A program made the position numbers and the translations under genes. A stretch of DNA of 64,000 nt from Ectothiorhodospira haloalkaliphila ATCC 51935 (GTDB lineage Bacteria > Pseudomonadota > Gammaproteobacteria > Ectothiorhodospirales > Ectothiorhodospiraceae): positions 301,402 through 365,401 of the forward strand of contig NZ_KK214995.1 in assembly GCF_000633935.1 (NCBI RefSeq). Direction: 5' to 3'. The notes below the pieces were generated by a model. It was not told where the DNA came from and did no database searches. It saw only the letters and a program-made list of their open reading frames with translations. How positions within the stretch are numbered: position 1 is the stretch's first letter; each line of letters starts with the position of its first letter. Shown here in pieces: positions 33,097-41,885 of this stretch.

Positions 33097-33912
33097 TTGG
33101 ATCGTTTTGGCAACGCAAGGGTACTGGTGGTGGCCGGCTCCGACTCGGGGGGTGGCGCTGGCATCCAGGCGGATATCAAGACCATCATGGCCCTGGGGGG
33201 GCATGCCAGTACCGCCATCACTGCCCTGACCGCCCAGAACACCCTGGGGGTGCACGGCGTGCATGCCGTCCCCGTGGACTTCGTCCGCGAACAGATGCGG
33301 GTGGTGCTTGAGGACATCGGCGCGGACTGCATCAAGACCGGAATGCTGCAAGACCGGGCGGTCATCGATGCTGTGGTGGCCGAACTGGAGGCCCGAGCAG
33401 CACATGTGAATGTGGTAGTGGACCCGGTGATGGTGGCCAAGAGCGGGGATCAGTTGATCAGTGATGACGCCGTGAGCCATCTGCGGTCGGTGCTGCTGCC
33501 CCGGGCGAAGGTGCTCACGCCCAATCTGCCCGAGGCAGAGGTGTTGCTGGGCCGGTCGATCAGCGGGGTGGAGGCCATGCGGGAAGCGGCCATGGCATTG
33601 CGGGCACTGGGGCCCGAGCATGTACTGCTCAAGGGTGGACACCAACAGGGTGAGATGATCAACGATTGCCTAGCCTCGGCCGAGGGGGTGGAAGTGTTCA
33701 CCAGCACCCGTCTGGACACCCGATGCAACAATGGTACGGGCTGCACCCTGGCCAGCGCCGTGGCTGCCGGCCTGGCCCACGGGCTCACCGTCCGCGAGGC
33801 CGTGTTGCAGGCGCAAAAATACCTGTTCAAGGCCCTGCGCTCGGCCCGCCGCCTGGGGGAGGGCGCCGGGCCGGTGAACCATGGTTTCAATTCTGGATAT
33901 AGTCAGTTATGA
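33097..33912 (+). CDS. thiD: Hydroxymethylpyrimidine/phosphomethylpyrimidine kinase
   Basis: 271 residues of the ribokinase-like fold. It phosphorylates HMP and HMP-P for thiamine synthesis. Features are VAGSDSGGGAGIQADIKT, VVDPVMVAKSGDQLI, VLTPNLPEAEVLLG, VLLKGGH and the anion-hole/catalytic GTGCTL. The residues before GTGC are TRCNN where most ThiD have a RNTH-like sequence, a local deviation in a conserved loop, while the catalytic cysteine is kept. The start is TTG 33097 with GAGGA 9 bases upstream. No other thiamine gene is near. Confidence 0.9.
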   Translation: MDRFGNARVLVVAGSDSGGGAGIQADIKTIMALGGHASTAITALTAQNTLGVHGVHAVPVDFVREQMRVVLEDIGADCIKTGMLQDRAVIDAVVAELEARAAHVNVVVDPVMVAKSGDQLISDDAVSHLRSVLLPRAKVLTPNLPEAEVLLGRSISGVEAMREAAMALRALGPEHVLLKGGHQQGEMINDCLASAEGVEVFTSTRLDTRCNNGTGCTLASAVAAGLAHGLTVREAVLQAQKYLFKALRSARRLGEGAGPVNHGFNSGYSQL

Positions 33913-34071
33913 CGTAAACCTTGAAATAACTTCATATACGTACCTCGCTGAATCAAAGGATTGGATCCCCGACTTCAACCATGACCTGAACTGTCGTCCC
34001 TGAGTGTGACTTTTCATCAGCTTAGCGCCATCATTGCCGGGCAACCGCAGGAGTGCCACGTGGAACAGCTC

Positions 34072-34095
34072 CCGGGCGCTGCTGGAAACGCCCGG
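34072..34095 (+). terminator. Weak stem-loop downstream of thiD
   Basis: CCGGGCG and CGCCCGG form a 7-bp stem with a 10-base loop, 160 bases after thiD, with no clear T-run. The rest of the 268-base gap (33913-34180) holds no recognisable gene; an AT-rich stretch and a LexA-like half site lie just before the helicase gene. Confidence 0.3.
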
Positions 34096-34144
34096 TAAAG
34101 AAACCATGCGGGCCGCCAGAGCCTGGCAGATGGTTCATCATCAT

Positions 34145-34160
34145 ATGGCATTATATACAG
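34145..34160 (+). promoter_or_regulatory. Degenerate LexA-like site before mrfA-like gene
   Basis: ATGG-N8-ACAG (with TATATACAG) matches the LexA pattern CTGT-N8-ACAG in the right half only. It overlaps an AT-rich -10-like stretch 21 bases before the helicase start. It is weaker than the dnaE2 and imuB boxes in this window. Confidence 0.25.
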
Positions 34161-34180
34161 CCTCTGATTAAACTCAGTCC

Positions 34181-36607
34181 ATGGCCCGCCCCCGCTCCCA
34201 GCACTCGCCGGCATCCTTTGCCTCAGACACCCCGACGACGGATGCCGCCGACCCGGTGCTGCGTCTGGCCGGACAACTGCGCAGACGTTACAAAGGGTGC
34301 ATTACCGGTGAACTGATCCTGCCGGCCCAGCCCGGGCAATACGCCCCCATCCCTGACGAGCTGGACCCTCGCCTGAAAAAGGCCCTGGAGGCCCGGGGCA
34401 TCACACGGCTCTACACTCACCAGGCCGAGGCCTGGCAACGTGTCCGGGCTGGTGAGCACCTGGTGCTGGTCACGCCCACCGCCTCGGGCAAGAGCCTGTG
34501 CTTTCACCTGCCGGTGATGCAGGCGGTGCTGGAGCGGGGCGTCAAGGCCCTGTATCTGTTTCCCACCAAGGCCCTGTCCCAGGACCAGGTGGCTGAGGTC
34601 CAGGCCCTGAACGAAGGGGGCAATCTGGGCATCCGCGCCTTCACCTTCGATGGCGACACGCCCGGTGATGCCCGCAAGGCGGTGCGTACCCGGGGGGATA
34701 TCGTCGTCTCCAACCCGGACATGCTGCACCAGGGCATCCTGCCTCATCACACCAAGTGGGCGCAGTTCTTCGAGAACCTGGAATATGTGGTCATCGACGA
34801 GACCCATACCTATCGGGGTGTCTTTGGTGCCCACGTGGCCAACCTCATGCGGCGCCTGCAACGGGTCTGCCGCTTTTATGGGGTGCGCCCCCGTTTCATC
34901 ATGGCCTCGGCCACCATCGCCAACCCGGGGGAACTGGCCACACGCCTGATCGGCGAGGCGGTGAGCACCGTGGATCAAAGCGGCGCGCCGCGAGGCGAAC
35001 GTCACCTGCTGCTATGGAACCCGCCGGTGATCAATCCGGATCTGGGTATCCGGGCCTCGAGCCGTTCCCAGAGCACCCGCATCGCTCGATTGGCCACACG
35101 CATGGGCCTGAAGAACATCGTCTTCGCCCGTTCCCGGTTGATGGTGGAGGTGCTCACCAAGTACCTCAAGGATGTCTTCGACAAGGACCCGCGACGCCCA
35201 CCCCGGGTGACCGCCTACCGTGGCGGCTACCTGCCCACCCAGCGCCGTGCCACCGAGAAGGATCTGCGGGCGGGCCGGGTGGACTGCGTCATCAGCACCT
35301 CGGCCCTGGAACTTGGCGTGGATATCGGCAGCCTGGATGTGTGCGTGCTCAACGGCTACCCGGGCACCATCGCCGGTTCCTGGCAGCGCCTGGGCAGGGC
35401 GGGCCGGCGTCAGCGCCCGGCCCTGGGGGTGCTGGTGGCCGGCAGCGATCCACTGGATCAGTTCATCGTGCGCAATCCGGAGTTCTTCCTGGGCGCCGGG
35501 CCGGAGCATGCACGCATCGACCCGGATCAGTTGCTGATCCTGCTGGACCACGTGCGCTGCGCCGCCTTTGAACTGCCGTTTCGCCAGGGTGAGCATTTCG
35601 GCGATGAGCCGCTGGAGGAACTGCTGGGCTATCTGGAAGAGGAGGGCGTGCTGCACCGGGAGGGGGATCAGTGGTACTGGAGTGCCGACAGCTACCCGGC
35701 CAACAGTGTCAGCCTGAGATCCGTGGCCGAGGACAACTTCGTGGTGGTGGACACCACCGGCGGCGGCAAGCGGATCATCGCCGAGGTGGACTTTTCCGCC
35801 GCCCCCATGACCCTGTACGAGGGCGCCATCTACATGGTGCAGGCCAGTCCCTATCAGGTGGAACGACTGGACTGGGTGGGGCGCAAGGCCTTTGTGCAGG
35901 AGACCCGGGTGGACTACTACACCGACGCCATCGACTACACCCGGCTGAAGATCCTGGATGACTTCGACCGCGCCCGTCACCCGGAATCCACCTGCGCCCA
36001 TGGTGAGGTACACGTGGTGCGACGGATTCCAGGTTACAAGAAGATTCGCTACTACACCCATGAAAATATTGGCTTTGGTGAAATCAATCTCCCGGATCAG
36101 GAGATGCACACCACCGCAGCCTGGTGGGAACTGGCACCCCAGACCCTGGAGGCCCGCTTCGACTCCCGCCAGGAGGCGCTGGATGGATTCCTGGGGGCCG
36201 CCTATGCCATGCACCATGTGGCAGTCCTGCGCATGATGTCGGAGCCCCGGGATCTGGGCCGTGCCGTGGGCGATGGTGATGCCCGGTGGTTTGCCACCGT
36301 GGGTAGTCACGGCCGCGGCCAGATCCGCGACGAGCAGGGCGCGGAGAAATCACCGGATGCCCAGGGCCGTTTCCGACCCGCAGTGTTCCTCTACGACAAT
36401 TTCCCCGGTGGGGTCGGCCTGTCGGCGCCACTGTTTGATCAACGCGTGGCGGTGGTCCACGACGCCCTGGGGTTGGTGGGCCAATGTGAATGCACCCACG
36501 GCTGCCCGGCCTGCATCGGTCCCATCCTTGCCTCCGACGAGACCCGGGGCTATTCCCCCAAGGCCGCGGCGTTACGGGTACTCGGCCTCTTCGGCGAAGC
36601 GCCGTGA
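34181..36607 (+). CDS. mrfA: MrfA/YprA-like DEAD-box-type DNA repair helicase with DUF1998
   Basis: 808 residues of helicase superfamily 2. Motif I is VTPTASGKSLCFHLP, motif II VVIDETHTY, motif III ASATIANP, and motif VI SWQRLGRAGRRQRP. After the two RecA-like domains comes the MrfA Zn-binding domain (DUF1998) ending in CECTHGCPACIG; C769, C771, C775 and C778 keep the CxCx3Cx2C spacing of MrfA. In Bacillus subtilis MrfA works with exonuclease MrfB in a mitomycin-damage repair pathway. The next gene, coupled by a GTGA overlap, is an MrfB-like exonuclease, so function in DNA crosslink or adduct repair is inferred. Confidence 0.88.
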   Translation: MARPRSQHSPASFASDTPTTDAADPVLRLAGQLRRRYKGCITGELILPAQPGQYAPIPDELDPRLKKALEARGITRLYTHQAEAWQRVRAGEHLVLVTPTASGKSLCFHLPVMQAVLERGVKALYLFPTKALSQDQVAEVQALNEGGNLGIRAFTFDGDTPGDARKAVRTRGDIVVSNPDMLHQGILPHHTKWAQFFENLEYVVIDETHTYRGVFGAHVANLMRRLQRVCRFYGVRPRFIMASATIANPGELATRLIGEAVSTVDQSGAPRGERHLLLWNPPVINPDLGIRASSRSQSTRIARLATRMGLKNIVFARSRLMVEVLTKYLKDVFDKDPRRPPRVTAYRGGYLPTQRRATEKDLRAGRVDCVISTSALELGVDIGSLDVCVLNGYPGTIAGSWQRLGRAGRRQRPALGVLVAGSDPLDQFIVRNPEFFLGAGPEHARIDPDQLLILLDHVRCAAFELPFRQGEHFGDEPLEELLGYLEEEGVLHREGDQWYWSADSYPANSVSLRSVAEDNFVVVDTTGGGKRIIAEVDFSAAPMTLYEGAIYMVQASPYQVERLDWVGRKAFVQETRVDYYTDAIDYTRLKILDDFDRARHPESTCAHGEVHVVRRIPGYKKIRYYTHENIGFGEINLPDQEMHTTAAWWELAPQTLEARFDSRQEALDGFLGAAYAMHHVAVLRMMSEPRDLGRAVGDGDARWFATVGSHGRGQIRDEQGAEKSPDAQGRFRPAVFLYDNFPGGVGLSAPLFDQRVAVVHDALGLVGQCECTHGCPACIGPILASDETRGYSPKAAALRVLGLFGEAP

Positions 36608-37827
36608 ACCTGCGCCAGCGCCTGGATCGGCTCAAGGGGCATGGCGCCGGGACGCCGGCCCGGGAACGGGAGCCTGAGGGCAGGGCCTCGGTGGCCGAGC
36701 GTGTGCGACGGTTGCGGCCCCGCCGCGAGGGCCATCGTCCGGTACAGGTGGATGCGGACCAGTCCCTGGCCGATCGCCTGGGTGCCGAACTGCTGGAACC
36801 GGGCGTGCTGGGGTGTTCCCAATACCTGCCGCTGGAGAACACCCACGGTCGCTTCCCCCTATCAACCCTGCTGGGTGAACAGGTCCATCTGCCCGAGGCC
36901 CAGGGATGGGAGCCGCACGGCCTGGTCTTTCTGGACACCGAGACCACCGGCCTGGCCGGCGGCACCGGCACCGCCGTGTTCATGCTGGGCCTGGCCCGGC
37001 TGGAGGGCCATCAGTTGCATGTACGCCAGTTCATGTTGACCCGCTTTGCCGGCGAGGCGGGCATGCTGCGCCAGGCCGCCGACTTCCTGGCCGGGGCTCA
37101 TACCGTGGTCACCTACAACGGCAAGCGTTTTGACCTGCCGCTGCTGCTCACCCGGGTCCGCCTGGCAGGCCTGGATGATCCTTTTTCGCGGCTTGGGCAC
37201 CTGGATCTGCTGTACCCGGTGCGGCGGCTGTTCCGGCAGCGCTGGCCGGACTGTCGCCTGATCACGGCAGAGCAACGCCTGCTGGGCTTCGGGCGTCTCC
37301 ATGACCTGCCGGGAGCAGAGGCGCCGCTGGCCTGGATGGACTATCTGCGCTACGGGGATGCCCGGCGCCTGCCGGGGGTACTCACCCATAACCGCTGGGA
37401 CCTGGTCTCCCTGGCGGCCCTGTGCCCGGCCCTGGATCAGGCCCACGGCACGCCGGATGCCTTTGGGGCCGACCCGGTGGCGGTGGCCAAGGGTCACCTC
37501 AAGGCCGGACTGCGGGGCCGGGCACTGGAGGTGTTGCACCAGGATCGCGCGGCGCTGGATGAAAAGGGTCTTTTGCTCATGGCGGACCTGCTGCGCCGGG
37601 AGGGACGCGACGCGGAGGCCCTGCATCTCTGGGATGCACTGTCCGCGCGGGGTTGCGTGACGGCCCTGGAGGCCCTGGCCAAGTACCATGAGCATGTGCG
37701 TCGCGACCTGCGCACGGCTCTGGACTGTGCACGCCGCCTCCCCCCGGGCGAAGCGCATCAGCGGCGCCGGGAGCGTCTGATGAACAAACTGGCCCTGCGC
37801 GCCGGCCGACGCTCGGAAGACCCTTAA
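36604..37827 (+). CDS. mrfB: MrfB/YprB-like DEDD 3'-5' exonuclease with C-terminal helical repeats
   Basis: 407 residues from GTG 36604, overlapping the helicase stop. The RNase H-like exonuclease fold is seen in FLDTETTGLAGGTGT (first D and E), VTYNGKRFDLPLL (second D) and THNRWDLVSLAAL (last D). The C-terminal 100 residues, with LKAGLRGRALEVLHQD and LADLLRREGRDAEALHLWDA motifs after it, look like TPR repeats, as in MrfB. The basic, Arg-rich N-terminus (about 1-50) may bind DNA. The pair is best read as a repair module, not a defence system, since no other defence gene is near. Confidence 0.85.
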   Translation: MNLRQRLDRLKGHGAGTPAREREPEGRASVAERVRRLRPRREGHRPVQVDADQSLADRLGAELLEPGVLGCSQYLPLENTHGRFPLSTLLGEQVHLPEAQGWEPHGLVFLDTETTGLAGGTGTAVFMLGLARLEGHQLHVRQFMLTRFAGEAGMLRQAADFLAGAHTVVTYNGKRFDLPLLLTRVRLAGLDDPFSRLGHLDLLYPVRRLFRQRWPDCRLITAEQRLLGFGRLHDLPGAEAPLAWMDYLRYGDARRLPGVLTHNRWDLVSLAALCPALDQAHGTPDAFGADPVAVAKGHLKAGLRGRALEVLHQDRAALDEKGLLLMADLLRREGRDAEALHLWDALSARGCVTALEALAKYHEHVRRDLRTALDCARRLPPGEAHQRRRERLMNKLALRAGRRSEDP

Positions 37828-37862
37828 AGTGAAAGCACCCAGGTTCAGCTACGGAAGCTTCC

Positions 37863-37882
37863 TTCTCCCCCATGGGGGAGAA
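37863..37882. repeat. 20-base perfect palindrome after mrfB
   Basis: TTCTCCCCCATGGGGGAGAA reads the same on both strands. It is related to the CCCCTCTCCC palindromes and lies 35 bases after the mrfB stop; it may end transcription. Confidence 0.5.
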
Positions 37883-37930
37883 TGTATGGGGATGATGGGG
37901 TGGGGGGGGCACTGTGCCGGCCCTCGCCCC

Positions 37931-38015
37931 TCACCCCAACCCCTCTCCCCTGAGGGGAGAGGGGCTTTTCACTTTCATCATCGGGGGTGCCTCACCTGCC
38001 GTGATGCATGAGAGT
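37931..38015 (+). repeat. Composite intergenic repeat, copy A
   Basis: The unit has a CCCCAACCCCTCTCCC/GGGGAGAGGGGCT palindrome followed by a second part with TTTCATCATCGGG, GGTGCCTCACC and CGTGATGCATGAGAGT. The same two-part unit lies at 58127-58212. The second part can form its own hairpin. Copy A fills the gap between the convergent mrfB and dnaE2 genes. Confidence 0.7.
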
Positions 38016-38029
38016 TAAGGGTTTTCCCC

Positions 38030-41000
38030 TCAACAGAAGTCCCGGGAATCAGTCGGCAAGGCCCCCAGCCAGGCGCTGCGATCCGTCAGATGCCGGGCCA
38101 CCAGATGACAGACCCCATCCTCCCGCTGCCACTCCCCCCGCACCTCCAACAGGCGTCCTTGCAGCACCTCTGCCCGGAAACGGGTCACCAGAGCTGGCCA
38201 GACGATGATGTTCACCGTGCCTGTCTCGTCCTCCAGGGTGAGAAACACGGTACCACTGGCGGATGAGGGGTGCTGGCGGGTGATGACCAGCCCCACATAG
38301 CGCACCTGGCGACGGTGGGGCTGGGCCCGCAGGGACCGGGCCGTGGCCGGGCCCAGCGTCGCCAGCCGCTCCCGCAGCAGCGCCAGGGGATGACGCCCCA
38401 GGGACAGGCCCTGACTGGCATAATCCGCCACCAGATCCTCACCTTCGCTGGGTACACGCAACAGGGGGTCCGCCTCCCGCACGCAGGCATCTGCCAACAG
38501 TGGCAGGGGCGTTTCCGTGGCCAGGGCCTCCCATCGGGCACGATGCCGGTGGCCACTCAGGGATGCCAGGGCACCGGCGGCCGCCAGAGTGTCCATGTCC
38601 TTGCGATGGAGCTGTGCACGTTGGGACAAGTCGGTCGCTGCCACGAAGGCACGCGCCCGGCGCGCGTCCACAATGCGATCAGCAGTAGCTCGGGAAAGCC
38701 CACGAATCAGGCGCAAACCCAGGCGCAGGGCAGGCTGGGTGATGTCCTCGGCACCATGCCCTGCCTCGTCGTCCAAAGGCAAAAGGGTGCAATCCCAGTC
38801 ACTGGCACACACATCCACCGGCAACACCTGCACCCCGTGCCGACGGGCATCCTGGATCAACTGCGAAGGCCCGTAGAACCCCATGGGCTGGCTGTTGAGC
38901 AAGGCCGCAGTAAACGCCGCCGGTTCATGGCATTTGAGCCAGGCAGACACATAGGCGATCAAGGCAAAGCTGGCGGCGTGGGATTCGGGAAAACCATATT
39001 CGCCAAACCCCAGGATCTGCTGGTAGATCTGCCGGGCAAAGTCCGGATCGTAACCGCGCGCCGCCATGCCCTCCAGCAACCGCTCCCGAAAGCGATCCAG
39101 CGTGCCCTTGCGCCGCCAGGCGCCGATGGCGCGACGCAACCCGTCGGCCTCGCCGGCGCTGAACCCGGCCGCCACCATGGCCAGCTTGATCACCTGCTCC
39201 TGGAACAGGGGCACCCCCAGGGTACGTTCCAGCACCTGTCGAACCTGGGGGCTGGGGTAGGTCACCGGTTCCAGACCCTGTCGACGGCGCAGATAGGGGT
39301 GCACCATCTCGCCCTGGATGGGACCGGGCCGGACGATGGCCACTTCGATGACCAGGTCATAAAAACAGGCGGGCCTGAGGCGCGGCAGCATGCTCATCTG
39401 CGCCCGGGACTCGATCTGGAACACCCCCACCGTGTCGGCCTGCTGGATCATGCGGTACACCGCCGGGTCCTCGCGGGGCACGGTGGCCAGGTTCAACTGC
39501 TCTCCCCGGTAGGCCTGGATGAGATCGAAACTGCGCCGGACCGCCGAGAGCATCCCCAGGGCCAGGACATCGATCTTGAGCAGACCCACGGCGTCCAGGT
39601 CATCCTTGTCCCACTGGATGATGGTGCGATCCTCCATGGCGGCATTTTCCAGGGGCACCAGATGGGACAGGGGCCCCCGGGAGATCACAAAGCCGCCCAC
39701 ATGCTGGGACAGATGCCTGGGAAAACCGCGGATCTGCCCCACCAGGGTCAGCAGACGGCGCATGACGGCGCTGTGGGGGTCCAGGCCTGCCTCACGCACC
39801 CGGTCCTCATCCACTCCCGATTCCCACCAGGCCATGTTGGCGGCCAGCCGATCCACCTGTGCCTGGGCAAGGCCCAGGGCCTTGCCCAGATCCCGGATGG
39901 CGCTGCGACGTCGATAGGTGATCACGGTGGCCGCCAGGGCAGCACGGTCGCGGCCATAGCGGGTGTAGATGTACTGGATCACCTCCTCGCGCCGCTCGTG
40001 TTCGAAATCCACATCGATATCCGGGGGCTCGTTGCGCTCCCGGGAGATGAAGCGTTCGAACAGCATCTCCGAATGGGCGGGATCCACCGAGGTGATCCCC
40101 AGGCAGAAGCACACGGCGGAATTGGCCGCGGAGCCTCTTCCCTGGCACAGGATCCCGCGCCCCCGGGCGAAACGGACAATGTCGTGCACGGTGAGAAAAT
40201 AGGGCTCATAGCCCATGTCCCGGATGACACCCAGCTCGTGATCCACCAGGTGACACACCCTGGCCGGCGCCCCTTCCGGCCAGTGACGGGTCATGCCGTC
40301 TTCCACCAGCCTTCTGAGGTACCGATCCGGCGAAAGATCCTTCGGCACGTCGTCCAGGGGATATTCATATCGCAGCATATCCAGGGAGAATCGACAGCGC
40401 CGGGCAATCTCCACGGTGCGCTCCAGCCAGGAGCGCGGATAGAGTCCGGTCAGGGCCTGTCGGCTGCGCAGATGGCGCTCGCCATTGGGAAACAGGGCCT
40501 CTCCCACCTGCGCCAGGGGCCGACCCAGGCGGATGGCAGTCAGGGCATCCTGCAGGGCCCGACGCCCCCGTACATGCATGTGCACATCACCGGTGGCCAC
40601 CAGGGGCAGGCCGGTCTCCCGGGACAGGGCCTCCAGGGCCTCGCGCCGACGCCGATCCTGCCCATCCCGGTGCAGGGAAGCAGCTATCCAGGCACGCCCG
40701 GGAAAATGCGCATGCAGCCAATCTGCCGTGCCCCGGATATCGCCTTCTTCGGATGGGTCCAAGGGCAGGAGAGGCACCCACAGGGCCAGCAACCCCTGGG
40801 CATGGGAGGCCACATCCGGCCGATGGAGTTGATAGGTCCCCTTGTGAGCCCGCCGACGCCCCCGGGTGATCAGTGTGGAGAGGTTTTCATAACCGATCCG
40901 CGTGGCGGCCAGGAGGATCAGGGTGAACCGGCAGCCCACTTCCAGCTGACTCCCCATGATGAGTTGTATTCCCTGTTCCCCGGCTGCGACGTGGGCACGC

Positions 41001-41158
41001 ACCACCCCGGCCAGAGAGGCGATATCCGTGAGCGCCAGGGCCTCATAGCCCAGATCGGCAGCACGGGCCACCAGTTCCTCCGGATGCGAGGCACCCCTGA
41101 GGAAACTGAAGTTGGACAGGCACTGGAGTTCGGCATACGGCGCGAGACATGGGGACAT
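38030..41158 (-). CDS. dnaE2: Error-prone DNA polymerase DnaE2 (ImuC)
   Basis: 1042 residues from ATG 41158, opening MSPCLAPYAELQCLSNFSF; the frame continues 50 codons upstream across the LexA box and cannot be coding there. It has an N-terminal PHP domain (YAELQCLSNFSFLRGASHPE, DVHMHVRGRR), the C-family catalytic core with PDIDVDFEHERREEV and a C-terminal OB/tRNA-anticodon-like region. DnaE2 is the SOS-induced lesion-bypass polymerase of the ImuABC mutasome. imuB lies 3 kb further on the same strand but in its own unit, and imuA is not in the window. A LexA box is 54 bases upstream. Confidence 0.95.
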   Translation of the reverse strand: MSPCLAPYAELQCLSNFSFLRGASHPEELVARAADLGYEALALTDIASLAGVVRAHVAAGEQGIQLIMGSQLEVGCRFTLILLAATRIGYENLSTLITRGRRRAHKGTYQLHRPDVASHAQGLLALWVPLLPLDPSEEGDIRGTADWLHAHFPGRAWIAASLHRDGQDRRRREALEALSRETGLPLVATGDVHMHVRGRRALQDALTAIRLGRPLAQVGEALFPNGERHLRSRQALTGLYPRSWLERTVEIARRCRFSLDMLRYEYPLDDVPKDLSPDRYLRRLVEDGMTRHWPEGAPARVCHLVDHELGVIRDMGYEPYFLTVHDIVRFARGRGILCQGRGSAANSAVCFCLGITSVDPAHSEMLFERFISRERNEPPDIDVDFEHERREEVIQYIYTRYGRDRAALAATVITYRRRSAIRDLGKALGLAQAQVDRLAANMAWWESGVDEDRVREAGLDPHSAVMRRLLTLVGQIRGFPRHLSQHVGGFVISRGPLSHLVPLENAAMEDRTIIQWDKDDLDAVGLLKIDVLALGMLSAVRRSFDLIQAYRGEQLNLATVPREDPAVYRMIQQADTVGVFQIESRAQMSMLPRLRPACFYDLVIEVAIVRPGPIQGEMVHPYLRRRQGLEPVTYPSPQVRQVLERTLGVPLFQEQVIKLAMVAAGFSAGEADGLRRAIGAWRRKGTLDRFRERLLEGMAARGYDPDFARQIYQQILGFGEYGFPESHAASFALIAYVSAWLKCHEPAAFTAALLNSQPMGFYGPSQLIQDARRHGVQVLPVDVCASDWDCTLLPLDDEAGHGAEDITQPALRLGLRLIRGLSRATADRIVDARRARAFVAATDLSQRAQLHRKDMDTLAAAGALASLSGHRHRARWEALATETPLPLLADACVREADPLLRVPSEGEDLVADYASQGLSLGRHPLALLRERLATLGPATARSLRAQPHRRQVRYVGLVITRQHPSSASGTVFLTLEDETGTVNIIVWPALVTRFRAEVLQGRLLEVRGEWQREDGVCHLVARHLTDRSAWLGALPTDSRDFC

Positions 41159-41211
41159 GAACGATTCACGGACAGGATGCACCTTGAGCAGGCAGGAGAT
41201 CGGCAAGAAAA

Positions 41212-41231
41212 TACTGTTCATATTAACAGCA
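41212..41231 (-). promoter_or_regulatory. LexA box of dnaE2
   Basis: TACTGTTCATATTAACAGCA contains a perfect CTGT-N8-ACAG at 41214-41229 and resembles the E. coli consensus. It lies between dnaE2 and the divergent oxidoreductase gene, 54 bases before dnaE2, and could control both. SOS control of dnaE2 is well established in other bacteria. Confidence 0.8.
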
Positions 41232-41306
41232 TTTACCATTGGTAGAGGTGTTGAGAACCACCCCATCTCCAATCTGCTAATCTTCAGCGACACGGCAACC
41301 AGGGGC

Positions 41307-41885
41307 ATGGCTCAGGTGAAACACATCACGTTGATCCAGGGGCATCCGGATCCGCAAGGCGGGCACTTTTGCCACGTCCTGGCTGATGCCTACCTTCGGG
41401 GCGCCGCACAATCAGGGCATGCGATACAGGTCATCGACGTGGCACAATTGGAATTCCCACTCCTGCGTAGCCGGGCAGAATTTCACGGTGGTCCGGTTCC
41501 CGATGATATCGCCCAGGCCCAGAGCGCCCTGGCCGGGGCCGAACACCTGGTGTTCATTTATCCGATCTGGATGGGTACCATGCCCGCGTTACTCAAGGGG
41601 TTTCTTGAGCAGGCCTTCCGTCCCGGGTTTGCCGTCAATGAGCTGGGCAAGGGGGTACTCAAGGGCAAATCCGCCCGGATCGTGGTCACCATGGCCATGC
41701 CGGCCCTGATCTACCGCTGGTATTACCGGGCACACGGATTGAGAAGCTTTGAACACAATATTCTCGGCTTTGCGGGCATCGGCCCCATGCGCGAGAACCT
41801 GATTGGGATGGTTGAGGGGATGAATGATGCGGCAAGACAAAAATGGGTTCACAAGATGGAGAAACAAGGGCGTGCAGGTTGCTGA
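41307..41885 (+). CDS. NAD(P)H-dependent oxidoreductase, flavodoxin-like fold
   Basis: 192 residues from ATG 41307. The FMN-binding N-terminus is KHITLIQGHPDPQGGHFCH, followed by EHLVFIYPIWMGTMPALLKG and FLEQAFRPGFA, typical of the quinone reductase/modulator of drug activity B family. It probably reduces quinones or related electrophiles with two electrons. It diverges from dnaE2 and shares the LexA-containing gap, so SOS induction is possible. Its last 14 bases overlap the start of the lipoprotein gene. Confidence 0.88.
   Translation: MAQVKHITLIQGHPDPQGGHFCHVLADAYLRGAAQSGHAIQVIDVAQLEFPLLRSRAEFHGGPVPDDIAQAQSALAGAEHLVFIYPIWMGTMPALLKGFLEQAFRPGFAVNELGKGVLKGKSARIVVTMAMPALIYRWYYRAHGLRSFEHNILGFAGIGPMRENLIGMVEGMNDAARQKWVHKMEKQGRAGC

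Noticed and set aside
33922-33943. AATAACTTCATATACGTACC resembles half of a loxP arm
   Set aside because: Only one imperfect arm and no inverted partner; chance.
33907-34107. 66-codon frame on - strand between thiD and mrfA
   Set aside because: No convincing ribosome site or homology, and it starts near the hairpin.
34181-37827. Helicase-nuclease pair considered as a phage defence system
   Set aside because: The Zn motif, domain order and DEDD partner fit MrfAB repair proteins, and there are no other defence, toxin or mobile genes nearby.
38270-41245. 991-codon open frame on + strand opposite dnaE2
   Set aside because: Low-complexity product with no family features; dnaE2 on the - strand has all catalytic motifs.
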